Of a DNA stretch of 64,000 nt, positions 23,862 to 38,284 are shown in pieces (position 1 is the stretch's first letter; the number at the start of each line of letters is the position of its first letter). The position numbers and the translations under genes were made by a program. The stretch spans positions 1,085,487-1,149,486 of the forward strand of contig JAJEKV010000049.1 of NCBI GenBank assembly GCA_021234155.1, written 5' to 3'. The notes beneath the pieces are model-generated. The model was not told the DNA's origin. It worked only from the letters and a program-made list of their open reading frames with translations, and searched no databases. The DNA comes from Isoetes taiwanensis. Lineage: Eukaryota; Streptophyta; Lycopodiopsida; Isoetales; Isoetaceae.

Positions 23862-24899
23862 TCACATGACCGAGGTATTCCACCTTCTGCATATGGCGGT
23901 GACGCCCGACAACTTGGCATACAATTGATGCCTCCTTAACTTCTCGAGCACCTTTCTGACGTGCTGAGCATGCTCTTCAATGGATTCACTGTACACCAGA
24001 ATGTCGTCGAAGAATACTATCACAAAGGTGTCCAAGTATTCTCTGAAGATGTCGTTCATGAGTCTCATGAACGTAGCTGGGGCATTGGATAGCCCAAATG
24101 GCATTACGGTGAATTCGTAATGCCCATATCTGGTCCTGAAAGCCGTTTTGTGGATGTCCTCTTCCTTTATTCTGATCTGGTGATAGCCTGATCTTAGGTC
24201 GATCTTGGAGAAGACCCTTGCCCCTTGGAGTTGATCCATCAAGTCGTCTGACCTGGGGAGTGCGTACTTGTTCTTGATGGTGTGCTTGTTCAATTGTCTG
24301 TAATCTATGCACATCCTCAAGCTTCCATCCTTCTTCTTGACAAAGAGGATGGGTGCCCCAAATGGTGAGACACTGGGCCTGATAAACCCTAGATCGAGTA
24401 ATTCTTGTAGCTGCTTCTTTAGCTCAGTAAGTTCATGTGTGGTCATTCTATATGGGGCCTTGCTTGTCGGCTTGGTCCCTGGTTCGAGTGCTATCTCACA
24501 CTCTACTCCCCTGTAAGGAGGAAGCTTCTCGATCTCATCTGGAAAGAGATCGTGGAACTCCGTAATCAAGTTGGCGATTGGCTTGGGTAACTTGCTGAGC
24601 CCCTTGTCTTCCTTGCTTTCTTCCGACTCGGGTTCCTCAATCTCGAGTTTGAAGATGTATGCTACTTTCTCGCTCCTTATAGATTTGAGCAGACTTCTTA
24701 ACCATACATACATTGCATGATGGGGTGACTTCTTTACCGTGATCTCAATGGCTTTCTTGCCGGGCGTTGGGAAGGTCACCTTCCGCTTTCCACAATCTAT
24801 GATGGCTCTATTTGGACCAAGGTACTCCATTCCAATGATCAAGTCGTATTTGCCAATGCCCATTACTTCCGCTCCCATCTGGATATTAATCCCTGGCAA
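23862..24899 (-). pseudogene. Element 2 protease C-terminus and reverse transcriptase
   Basis: A 345-residue open frame. Residues 1-45 are the end of the retropepsin-type protease ([19 protein letters not shown]). An acidic linker follows. RT runs from about residue 125 ([18 protein letters not shown]) through [53 protein letters not shown] and [11 protein letters not shown]. The catalytic motif is [10 protein letters not shown]. The frame is lost at about 23880, inside the thumb. The protease active-site segment upstream, near 25050, reads DSS followed by a frame problem, so it is damaged. Confidence 0.9.
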
Positions 24900-26420
24900 G
24901 TCAATGTCGAAGTTGATCCTCTTTTTGTATGTCTTCTTGCCCGCTTTGCCAAGATTACGGGCCTTGGTTTGGACTTTAGGGGTTTCAATTTCAACATTTC
25001 AACCATCCTCGGGGATCGCGAAGTTATGGCTACTTCGAGGAGTCTATCAAGACTATGAAGGACTTGGCCTTTGCCTTCCCTACTTGTGGTGATTACCTTA
25101 TCTTTGGGTCTCGCACGTTACGTATCTATAGCGGCGAAGATGTGGCACTCACCCGAATGTAATCACGTGCCTCCCGCCGCCGATCCTCGTCGGCCGGAGT
25201 GTCCCATCCGCCCAACTCGCTGGCGCCGAGCTCATAACAAATGGGCAGATTAATTTTGTTCGGTGGCCCGGCTGGAAACATCTAAAAAGCGAGTTGCTTC
25301 TCCATGCATTCTGCCTTTTCTCCTTGGACATCGCCGCAAGAAGGATCGTCTTGCTTTCGGTAGTTGGATCCTTCTGTTTGTCCTTGAAGGACACTGCTTT
25401 CTTTCTTTCCTTGTTTTCCACGGGTGCTATTATATGGGGACTTTTCTTTGGGCTTGGGCTGGCTGCCCTAGAATTTGTAGCTCCCCTTTTGCTTTCCCTC
25501 TATCTTGATAGTAAGGCTGCCTCTGTGCGCTGTTCTGCGGCCCCGATCCTTGCAAACTAATTGCCTTGAACTCCGCTTCAGACACTGTTTTGGGGTCTAT
25601 TGCCCTTACGAGTTTCCTTCTATGTAGCTTTCCACTGCGTGTTTTCATTTCGGTTTAGGCACATCTGATCTTAGCCTCATGAACTCTTGATTGTATACGC
25701 ACCATCTTGTACCTGGCTGTCTGTAAAACTGCTGCATCATGTTCGACTTGTGTTCCCGAGGAACATAGTGTTTCCTGAAAGCTTTTGAGAACTTCTTAAA
25801 TCAACCCATGGGCTTTGGCATAGCCCTTCCACCATATGCGTGCGGCCCCTTTCAGGTTGGCTGTCGCCACCCTGCCTTTGCCTTTGTCCTTCATGCCATA
25901 GGCATTGCCGTACTCGCTCATTTCGTCTAGTCATGCCTCCGCCTCTAGGCGGATGCGTTCTCGCCCAGGAAGCGTTCGAATTCAGGGCTTTCCAAACATT
26001 GCCCGATCTTTGAGTCCACCTTCTTCTGGTAATCTAGGGCCTTAGTGTCCTTCTGCCTGCCGTCTCTACGGTCCGGCGCCTGCTCGGCCTCTTTTTCGGA
26101 CTCAGAGTCCGAGGTTGAGCTTGATTCGGAGGTCTCTGTGCTAGGGGACCTCCTTCTCTTACTCCTTTTCTTGTCTTTCCCGGAGCTTTGAGGTGTCGTT
26201 TCTTGACCACGATGATGCTTGGGCTGCTAGTAGGGCCTTTTATCGGTCAGTGCGTTGCATCTGCGACAACTCTTCTTCTGGTGTCATGGGGCCATATCCC
26301 TCGAAGAGGTTCCTTTGAAGGGGTTGCCTGTCAGGAGTTTCTTCATCTCTGTTGGGCCTCCTGTTTTGCTCGACTGTTCGTTGTTCCCTTTCTGCATACA
26401 CAATTGGTCATGGTTGTATG
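24900..26420 (-). pseudogene. Element 2 gag and protease N-terminal region (broken)
   Basis: The structural protein region. The zinc-knuckle segment is at about 25250-25330 (RCFQPGHRTKLICP), preceded by Lys-rich text (KERKKAVSFKDKQ). The N-terminal part probably starts near 26420, with pieces such as LFEGYGPMTPEEELSQM (about 26260-26330). No frame covers the whole protein. Between the knuckle and 24900 lies the damaged protease N-terminus. Confidence 0.55.
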
Positions 26421-26573
26421 GTTAGTTTTGTTTGTTCTGTTGCATTATATGTGTTGTTGGTATAGTTGCGGAACAAAGTATATCAACAAAACATTTAAAA
26501 ATGCAAAAGAAGTTATATTTATATTATATAATATGTTTATTACAAAAGACTCTTGCGGTATCAAGATTCCTAA

Positions 26574-28118
26574 CTATTCTTGATAATGCCGGTAGGATGG
26601 ATTATCCTCTAGGAACTTCTTCACTTGGGCTGTTCCCACTGAATGACCCAAGTTCCTAAGGACGTTGACTGAAGATCCACCCTGCAAAGCTCTCGCCAAG
26701 TCTTCGACTCTGCGGTCGGAGGTATAAGCTGCGATCACCGCCAGTCTTCCCTGCCGCCTGTAGGGTATGGCGAAGTCGAAAACATCGAGTGCTACGGCTC
26801 TCTTCACCAGGATGGCATACTCGGTGTTGAGGGGTAGCCGAGCATGGCGGCCAAATCCTGAGAGCGCGATTAGCATCGACACTCCTTCCTCGCCCCTGGG
26901 GGTGAATTTGCGGTGAATTACCGCTATTCTTCCGTCCATCAGCAGGGGAAGGTAATATAGCGACACAATGCGATTTAGCGTGGATGTCCTCCCTACGCTT
27001 TCGGTATCCAGCTACGTAATGCGCCCGCCAAAATCATCAACCTCCACCGAGTGGTGAGCTCACGTAGTCCACGGCTGTTCTTTGAAGCTCTCACGAGATC
27101 GAACTTCGCCTCTTCTCTCAGGGGAGGTGTTGCGAGAAGAACTTGCCGTTAAGATGTTTGATGTCGGCGTGGCGAATCCCCATCTGTTCTGTAGGCGAGG
27201 AACTCTTCCTCCGTCGGTAGTTGGTCAGCGGCACAGTGCGCCTCCATAATGCGCGATCTTTTGTAGGCTTGGATATCGGAGGTCGACTCCCCCGTGTAAG
27301 TGTCGGCTTCCCTTACTTGGAGTGGGAAGTCAGAGGTTCCTCGGACGATGAAGTCGTCCAGATCCGTTCTTCGGAGTTGGTGCAGCAACTCTTGGTCGAT
27401 ATTCCCTTTCCACGCACTCGGGAGGTTTTGGATGTAAGCTTAGGAGCAAAAATTCTTAGCCGACAATGATGGGGGCTAGGCTTGTAATGCCTAGCCCAAG
27501 GGTGGCGCAATTCTAAGAGCTTGCCGGCTTCTTCGAAGTCTTGCCACTCTTGTTCGCTTTGTCGCCCGCTCTTCCATTTGGTCGAAGTTCGACGTAGTCT
27601 TCCTCCTCTTCGATTCCTCTTCTTCCGGAGTCTTCTTCTTTTCCTTCCCGCTCTGTTCGTATTGCGTAAAGGAGCCGTTATTCTTTGCTATGGCTAATGG
27701 GTCTACGTCCATGGGGGAATGGAGGTTTCTCCCACGGTGTTTTCGGACACGATGGGTAAGAAAAATTGCCAAAGGCGGTGTTGAAAGAGAAGTATTTGGT
27801 CCCTATTGATGATTAGGACCATTGGCTGGGCGTCTTGTTGCGCCTTGTTTGTGAGGTACTTGGCAATGTTTGGAACATCGCCTAAAAGTCGCGCTGCGGG
27901 GATTGCCTAGGAACAAAGTAACCTACGCAAGGTGGGAGCTGCACTAGAGATGGCTCTACCCTAGCTTGGAATTGAGACGGGACTCGGTAAAGTGGGGTTG
28001 CGTGCAAAGTTGCTTGGACATCTACCTCCTTCAGGAAGACATGGAAAATTTCATCGATGTCGGCCTCTATGGCATGATGAGTATTGCACCATCCCGTAAA
28101 TCGAGGTTGCCATGAGTT
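26574..28118 (-). pseudogene. Element 2 extra cassette (ORF0), unknown function
   Basis: The homologue of element 1 ORF0, about 500 codons if whole. Start ATGGCA is at about 28116. Conserved pieces in order: DIDEIFHVFLKEVDVQ (about 28020-28070), MDVDPLAIAKN followed by a Lys/Glu-rich region (27560-27710), DFIVRGTSDFPLQVRE with YTGESTSDIQAY (27260-27350), and DGRIAVIHRKFTPRGEEGVSML (about 26870-26950). It ends in HYQE and a stop at 26574-26576. The last 130 codons form one intact open frame; upstream pieces are in different frames. A minus-strand AATAAA lies 33 bp after the stop (26536-26541). No known domain is recognised. It could be a captured host gene or an element-specific accessory protein. 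Confidence 0.6.
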
Positions 28119-28226
28119 CAATGCGGAAGAGAGTAGCAAATGATTGCAAGAGCGCCTCAGGGAGTTGGAAAATCGGCTAAGAGAGCAGGAGAAAACTTGT
28201 AGGGTGCTACGTGTAAAATGAGGGAC

Positions 28227-28236
28227 TTATTTATAG
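28227..28236 (-). promoter_or_regulatory. Internal TATA-like box before ORF0, element 2
   Basis: Minus-strand CTATAAATAA, about 110 bp upstream of the ORF0 ATG and downstream of the hairpins. It is conserved in place and sequence with element 1. Promoter function is inferred. Confidence 0.45.
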
Positions 28237-28425
28237 CAAAGAGGAAAACCCTAATTTTTGAGGGACATGGAAAATTCTTCGGGTTGGGTGTTTGTAGTCT
28301 ATACTGAGGTCAAAATGGGAATTTGAAGAGTAGTTCAAGTGTTAGAACATGGCTGGGTTACTGAAAGATGCTATACAACAGGTTGAAGATCATTTTGGCA
28401 AGCTCTGGTGGAGAAATGGTAGGAG

Positions 28426-28869
28426 GTCTCACAGCTTGCGCCTCGCTCAAAAACTAAAGTTTAGTTTCTAGTCCAGGCGCGAGCTGTGAGACATCAGTCC
28501 CATTTTGATCAAAACATGTCCAATTTAGGTGAACTAAAGGTGTAAGGATGTTGGGCTCATCAAATCAGGTAGAATTGACCCCTTATTTGGTCAATTTGGA
28601 GCTGTTTTGGGCAAGGTCTCACAGCTTGTGCCTCGCTCAAAAACTAAAGTTTAGTTTCTAGTCCAGGCGCGAGCTGTGAGACATCAGTCCCATTTTGATC
28701 AAAACATGTCCAATTTAGGTGAATTAAAGGTGTAAGAATGATGGGCTCATCAAATCAGGTAGAATTGACCCCTTATTTGGTCAATTTGGAGCTGTTTTGG
28801 GCAAGGTCTCACAGCTTGCGCCTCGCTCAATAACTAAAGTTTTCTTTGCCCAGGCGCGAGCTGTGAGAC
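28426..28869. repeat. Three leader hairpins in a 190 bp tandem repeat, element 2
   Basis: Near-palindromes at 28426-28492, 28616-28682 and 28806-28869, spaced exactly 190 bp start to start. The outer arms are GTCTCACAGCTTGCGCC and GGCGCGAGCTGTGAGAC (one G-T wobble). The inner arms are AAACTAAA and TTTAGTTT with one base between. The third copy has a damaged inner stem. They lie in the untranslated leader between the primer site and ORF0. Confidence 0.93.
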
Positions 28870-29060
28870 CCCCTTATTTGGCAAATTTTTGGCTTATTCT
28901 TTTTAGTCTTATTAAGTTCCAATTCCCTTAACTGTTACTAGCTTAGCATAACTACCAAAAATGAGAAAACAAATTTCCACTTTTCGAGGCTTGAAGATCC
29001 TATCAAGTTAGTACTACTGGGAGTATGGTCAGTGCTTTGCTCTTGGTCTCCAAGAACATA

Positions 29061-29072
29061 GCTCTGATACCA
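29061..29072 (-). other. Primer-binding site, element 2
   Basis: Minus-strand TGGTATCAGAGC, matching the complement of the initiator tRNA-Met 3' end as widely used by plant retrotransposons. It is one base away from the 5' LTR. Confidence 0.92.
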
Positions 29073-29073
29073 T

Positions 29074-30550
29074 TGTGACGTCCCCTACTCGTATACGATG
29101 CCCGCACCGTATACAAACAGGAGTTCATCCCCCGCACCAGCTCCACACTGATACAGGGCCCTCCACATATCACTGTGACTGTCTAGAGTCCACAGTGGGA
29201 AGAGTGAAGGGGTCATTTTACCCGTCTCGCCCTCGGGGCCTACCTAGGCTTTGAGGCGTAAACATACACGTCAGTAACATAACACCATATATAACCACCT
29301 CGAAGGGTGGCACATCAACATCTGCATAGACAAAGATCAACACAATACAAGGAAGTTCCTACCCAAGGCTCGGACTCGGGGGATGGCCCGACAAGCTTGG
29401 GTCTCGGAGTTCAGATCGTGCATTAATCATGACAATGGATTGGGCTGGCATAAGAACATGGCTTAGGGTTGTCCACTCCATCCGCCCCTCCCATTGCACA
29501 CTTTGCGAGTGGGTTGAAAAGTGTTGGGACTCGATCAGCCAGCCCGGGGTGCATAGCCAAAGGGGCTACTCCCGGGTTACATCTCCCCAGGCCGATGGGG
29601 GGGGTAAGGATCACTCCCACCGAGATCTACATGCTGACCCAAGGTGACTAGAGGGCCCCGCCTTATTCGACTTAACCCAATGGAAGGTGAACCCCACCTC
29701 CGCGGTGTCGAGCCCATGCCATGCCCACACTCGGTGGCAAGCCATTAGACCTAGTCACTCGATCCCTGTGAGGGCCTTACACACCGGAGGGATCGATCAA
29801 TGGTCGGGACCACGAACCTCGTTATGAGCCAGTCTAGTCCCTTCACCCACAACCCGGTGGGCTCTTGTACACAGGCCGAATTCTAGTAATGCACTAAGAG
29901 GGACTAGCTAGGAGCATCATCTACTAAGCTTTAAGTCTCTACCCACCCTTCCCAACACAATGAGTCCACAGAATACAACCATCCCTCATATGATCATAAA
30001 TACATAGAGTCAATTCTTTAGTTAGAGTCAATCTCAGGGTCTGTTGGGCTACTAAGGCCGATTTGATAGGCTAAACCTACTAGTTAGAAGAAATTTGGAA
30101 TAAGGTTTAAGCTATTCAATCGACCAAATACGATCCACGGTTCACTCCTCTTGATCCCGGCGTCCATGTCTGTTACGCCCGGGATGCGGTCGGAAGGATG
30201 ATCGACGGCTGCCGCGTCTTTGGCGGATCGTGGGAGTTGGAATTGACTCCTCAGCGTCGACCCGGACTCGAAGGTGCGTGGGCTTAAAAAGGGAATGTTA
30301 GGGTTTGGTGCCTTATGTAGGCTATCGGTTAGGTTTAGGGTTCCCATGACCCTTTGTCTACCTTTAAGGGTTTAAAGGTCTAAAGGTGCGCGCATTGCTA
30401 AGTGTGCGCACCATTGCAAGTTGCCCCCTAGGGCGTCCTTGCTTGAGTATTCGACCGTCGGCATTAACGCCGACCGGGCCGGCGATAATACGGCGTGACG
30501 GCAAGACGGTATACGTCCGAGACCGTGATATATCGTCTTTCGAACGTCCG
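29074..30550 (-). repeat. Element 2 LTR (5' LTR in coding sense)
   Basis: Pair of 19345-20842. The outer end reads cgtccga in place of cgtcaca. Mismatches with its partner are clustered around CG sites. Confidence 0.93.
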
Positions 30551-30555
30551 ATTCT

Positions 30556-32338
30556 AATACCGTAACAATATACGTCAAGGAAAGTGGATCAATATTCTTG
30601 GATATCATCCAATTGCTAATTGCTATGTGGCAACAATTCTAATCAAGAATGGAAACAGGGTCTTTATTCTCGGCGTTACCTGCTGCATCCAGTATCTTCA
30701 TCCTCAATTCTTTCCTTGACGTGGTGGAGCAGAAACAAGTCAAGCATTCTTGGCTTGGAAAGGGAGTGGCTACCTCCAGCAGCCAGTCGCGCCTACCCAG
30801 CGCTCCTGACTGCTGGAGATACCCAGCTCCCATTCCAGGACAAGAATGCTCTTTTTGTTTCCATTTCACATAACAACACGTCATCTAATAAGCCCCTCAA
30901 TATACAAAATGATATTTAATATGACAATTGGTACACACTTTATTGTACGCAATCCAACTTCTAATAAAAAATATTCATCTTTACTAAAAGATTGTTGTCC
31001 TCATTGGTTGCACATCAATTCAGATGAATTTGCTTCTAGAGAGTGCCTTTTGGTAAGGTAGAGAAAGCCTAATGGATAAGTCGATGTTTGGGTCGTAAAA
31101 AAAAATGGCATTTGTATGAAAGTGATGATGAATATGAGTCCACAAGACATGAAATTGAAACTACTCCCCCTTTTTTTTATACAATTGAGTGTAAGAAGCT
31201 TCTACATTTTTGTCCATATGTCTATACTAATTTATTTTCTTTTCTGTTGCTTTCATAAACGGTGGTTGGTTTGCAAAAAATAAGTCAAAATGGGTCATCT
31301 TCATGATGTTTCTAGATTCACACTAGGAAAATCCAAGACAAGAAAGAAGCAATCGACATGATAGTGACAATTGAGATTGGAGACTGCCTTCCTAGAGCAC
31401 TTGAGGCTTATGCACCCATGCTTAGTAGGAATTAGTCACAATTTTGCATGCACCCATGCAAAAAAAGATAGGATATGATTGCCAATTTGGCTGGAATCGG
31501 AGATACCTTCTTTAGATCTAGAATGATTGAGGCTCATGCATCAATGCGAAATAAACTAAGATGTAATTGAAACAAGGAAACATCAAGCATGAGTCCTTCC
31601 GCACATGCATAGTTAATTGCATACTTTAGATTATTTTATTTAGCCTCACTCCATAATGTTAATGTTAGGACAAACAAATCTTCTCGAATTGGCATTACAT
31701 CCCATGACAGGGAAGTGGGAGGCAAGCTGGATGTGCGAGTCTAGCAGGCTGAAGGCGAACGTGGGTTGGGCCAGATGACAAGGCATTAGTTGAAGAGCAG
31801 TGGCCCAGGTTGCAGGCGACAGGGGGCCAGATTAGAAGGCAATTTTTACGGAGGAAAAACGGGAAAGAATCAGGGGTAACGAGGCAGGGGATGAGGGCAT
31901 CCAAGGTGACGAGTGAGACATGCAGAAGAAGGAGAAGAATAGAAGGAAGGAATGCAGAGCACAAGTCATGTAGGGGTAGGATGTTGAGAGAACGTGTAGT
32001 TGGTGGGAAGTTAACAACAAGGGGACCCAGGAGGCCCCATGAGGATACCAAACAACAAAAAATAATACCATTGGAAAATAAAAGCATGCTTAGAAAACCA
32101 ACCTTTGGGAAAAAAAAACACCCTTTGGAAAATACACCATGGAAATAAAACCCACATACGCAATACACATACATATCCAGCTAGCGCCGGCCTGTGACGG
32201 GGTATTTGGGGACCCGATATCTCCCTCTTCTTCACAGAGGAACAAAGAGCATCATCCTCCTTGCTCCTCCGGCATCCTTCCTAATTTCTGTAATTCTGGT
32301 TTCTCAGATCATTCATTTCCTGTTCAGATCCTTCCAAA
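30556..32338. other. Intergenic stretch before alpha-tubulin
   Basis: 30556-30638 is the rest of the split 126 bp repeat. 30640-30850 is GC-richer and open in several frames but shows no recognisable domain. 31080-31700 is A/T-rich. 31700-32150 is a purine-rich GC island with overlapping long frames on both strands and no domain; it could be tubulin promoter or an old insertion. I see no clear TATA box close to 32339. Confidence 0.5.
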
Positions 32339-35150
<2,812 letters not shown>

Positions 35151-36310
35151 GCTTAAACCCTAAGCCCTTCTACTCCCGTATATACGTATGCTTTTCGTTT
35201 CCTTAATCCCTGTGTTTGAGTTGTAAATCTTTTACTGTTGTATATTAATGCATTTCTTTGTACATGTTATTTTATGATTATTGCCTTCTGCACACTGTTC
35301 TTGGTAATATTTCTGGTTCTAGGAATAGCCCACAAAAATACACAGATTTCTCTCCATTTTTTTTACAATGTCGAATTGAATCGAATGAATTGAATCGAAT
35401 TTTATCAAAGCAACCATTCATACATAGTACATGCAAAATTAAACACCCTAGTGGACTTCACAACATGCCACCATAAGATAGAGATCATGAATACTACACT
35501 TTATGAATATGTTTGAATGAATCTGGAGGTGCGCAATAATAAAGATCTTAAATACACTAATGAATATGTCTGAATGTAGCGGTGCTGCCACCAAATAGCC
35601 TTGAAGCCACAACCATGCATACATAACTTACAACCCTGAAAAAGAAGTAATTCTAGTTTTCCTTATTGGCTCCAAAATATGGGTTCGATTCCAATGGGCT
35701 ATTAGACTCATAAATTTGCTTCTGTTTTGTAACTATAAAAAAAGAAGCAATGCTAAGCATTGGTCTACAATAGCAGTGCTTTTATTGGCTCCCAATAAAA
35801 ACACTATATAGATTTGCATGAGCATTGTATAAGTCGAATACCTAATTGTATAAGTCGAATATCCCAAAAACTATAAAGCTATACTCGAACCTATGCAAGG
35901 GAGCTAAAAACCTAATGGACTAGCCATTCGCTCTAAACAACATTATTAAATTAAAGTAACAACATTATTAAAATGAAATAATTCTTATAAGGTGATATAG
36001 AAATTGAGTATTATGGTATTCGACTTGTAAAATACACAAACAAGGTATTCAACTCAGTTAGTTGGATCCAACCCCGAAAGGGGAGTCAATATTTCGCCCG
36101 CCACATGGCACTCCATTTGCTCCTTGACCAACATTATTTGACAAACTTTAGGACATTGGTCTACAATAACACTCCATTTGCATCTTACCCAACATTATTT
36201 GACACCCAACATTATTTGACAATGTATGTGTTTTATGTAAACATAGATTTGCATGGAATAAAGAGGTGGTACATAGATAATAGAGGGTTGTAAAAGTTGA
36301 ATTAAATTAA
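35151..36310. other. 3' flank of alpha-tubulin, no gene seen
   Basis: A/T-rich sequence. Two spots resemble pol III B boxes (gggttcgattcc at about 35682; a reverse one near 35884), so old SINE pieces may be present, but no complete element is visible. Confidence 0.4.
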
Positions 36311-37015
36311 GGGAAACTACCAAAATACCCCTATGAGTTTATGTAATTACCAAAATGCCCAGTTTCAAAATTACCAAAATGCCACTGGCTCAAATAAATA
36401 CACTGTATAAAATAAAATAAACATACAAATAAATTTGCCCTTACACACACCAAGCTTAATTACCAAAATACCCCTACACACCAAACTTAATTGCTAAAAT
36501 GCCATTACATACCAATTTTGATCAATCTACACCAAACTTAATCACCAAAGTGCCCCACACTAAACTTAATTACCAAAATACCCCCCATACACCAAATTTA
36601 TTCACGAAATGCTCTTACATACCAATCATACTCAATCTACACTAACATGCCTCAAGAATAGAAGTTTGAATTCAACAAAGAGATTACAGAAGTCACAATC
36701 ATCACTGAATTGGAGCTCTACAATTGCGTCTTCTTCTTCTGAGCATTTGCATTTGGTTGTTGGACGTCCAAGAGGTCCATGTGTGGCTAGTGGTAACATG
36801 CCTCCAATAACATCATTGTGCGCTAAAACCAGACAGGGATTACTGGCTCCTTGTAAGCGTCGCAATAAGACGGTGTAGGGGTATTTTAGTAATTGTGTAG
36901 GGCATTTTAGTAATTGTGTATATTTATTTAAGTCAGGGGCATTTTGGTAATTATGAAAATGATAGGGGCGCTTTGGTAACTACATAAGCTCATAGGGGCA
37001 TTTTGGTAGTTTTCC
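36311..37015. mobile_element. MULE-type non-autonomous element (705 bp)
   Basis: Long terminal inverted repeats start GGGAAACTACCAAAATACC on the left and read GGAAAACTACCAAAATGCC on the right. Each is extended by sub-repeats of attaccaaaatgccc for about 100 bp or more. The 9 bp flanks ttaaattaa and ttaaaatag match at 7 of 9 positions. There is no transposase; the ~230 bp open frame inside has no domain. Confidence 0.7.
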
Positions 37016-38284
37016 TTAAAATAGATGCTATCCAATACTTACTCTATGTACTAGATTCTATTATTCAACTCATGAGCTCTCTTAACTATTGCGATGCCAG
37101 CGCTACAATGACATTGAAGATTGTCCAACCTGAGCATAGACAAATTCATCAGAAGCGACAACATGTCTAGATTTCGAGGTAATGCAACATCCTTCGATTA
37201 GAATAAAGCTTATTTAGATATGGGGAGAAGCGAGCTCCTTTTAGGCTACTACCTCTTTATAGAGATCTAGATTCAAAGGCAATATTATGGGTGAAATGAT
37301 CCAATAGACCCTATTTGCATAGTCATAGGAGACTTGGAATTGACTCAACCCTTGGATATTGGATCATGGATGGTCTATCTCTACTTGATGAGAATATTGA
37401 CTCAACCCTTGGATATTGAGTCCTAGATGCTCAGAACTATGTACCGCTTTTGTTGGAGTGGAGGTACTTCTCTTTTGAATGACTTGAATATCTTAATTTG
37501 GGCACGTTCATATGTCTGGGTGGCAAAATGCCTTGAACCATACGTTTCTACAACTAGTATTGAGGGACAACCATTGATGTGGGCCTTTTGTCCTGTCAAT
37601 GTACTTAAACCTATTGTGTGGCAAAAGGGGCGAGAGATAAGAGCCTCGTATAGATATGAACAAAGACCTAAGCAAAACTTCCACCTTCCATTGAAAATTA
37701 CAAAAAGGAAAGTGTCCATCTTTCTGTAAGCAGTTTTATATCAACTCAAATGTCCACATATTATGTGGTACACAACAATAGTCCATTTCTGAAGTTGCAT
37801 GTCTAGCTAGAGCACAACAGTGAAGAGAAAACATGTTAGACTTGCTTGGAGAATGCCCAATACCCAAATATTCTCACATTTTCTTAGAGCCTAAGAAGTC
37901 CTTCTCCACTAGTACAAGATATCAACTTTTCTTTTAACAAATCCAAAGAACCTTCGAATCATAGTCTAGTGTTCTAATATCACATATCAGTCGTAATTTC
38001 TTTTTCTTTATTAGATCCTAGCAGGTCATATATAGTTAAATGAGCGATGAGACTAGTTCGACCATACACAACCTTTTATTGGCTATAGAACTCACTCTAC
38101 TTAATAATTTAATATAGCCTGACTAGTGTATCTCTTTATGTCTTGACTACTACATAGCCAAATGTCTAAATCTTAAGAAGTATATTAAAAAGGATTAACC
38201 AAACTCTACATGCATGACAATTTATTGAAAACTGTTTTGTTTTTCTTGTGTGTGTCTTTAGACTGCAAAAAATAACCAAATAGC
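37016..38284. other. Intergenic, no gene seen
   Basis: A/T-rich sequence with a ~300 bp stretch (37420-37730) open on both strands but without a recognisable domain. Nothing else can be supported. Confidence 0.5.

Larger units (their letters stand above)
19345..30550 (-). mobile_element. Ty3/gypsy chromovirus, element 2 (11.2 kb)
   Basis: An LTR retrotransposon read on the minus strand. The LTRs are 19345-20842 and 29074-30550. It has an exact initiator tRNA-Met type primer site and a polypurine tract. The flanks gttct (19340-19344) and attct (30551-30555) fit a 5 bp duplication with one mismatch. Order from the right: LTR, three leader hairpins, TATA-like box, ORF0, gag, protease, RT, RNase H, integrase with chromodomain, LTR. 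The first ~170 bp of the two LTRs look identical, so insertion is recent. Same family as element 1, but its LTRs are about 0.3 kb shorter and it lacks extra cassette 1. Confidence 0.95.

Noticed and set aside
28426-28869. Regularly spaced repeats resembling a CRISPR array
   Set aside because: The 190 bp period, palindromic 67 bp units and near-identical spacers do not fit CRISPR, and the context is a plant LTR retrotransposon.
31695-32235. Overlapping frames of 70-159 residues on both strands upstream of alpha-tubulin
   Set aside because: No domain, open on both strands, purine-rich composition; no splice or start evidence.
37427-37729. A 100-residue plus-strand frame with Trp-rich text
   Set aside because: The opposite strand is equally open; no domain or gene structure could be supported.
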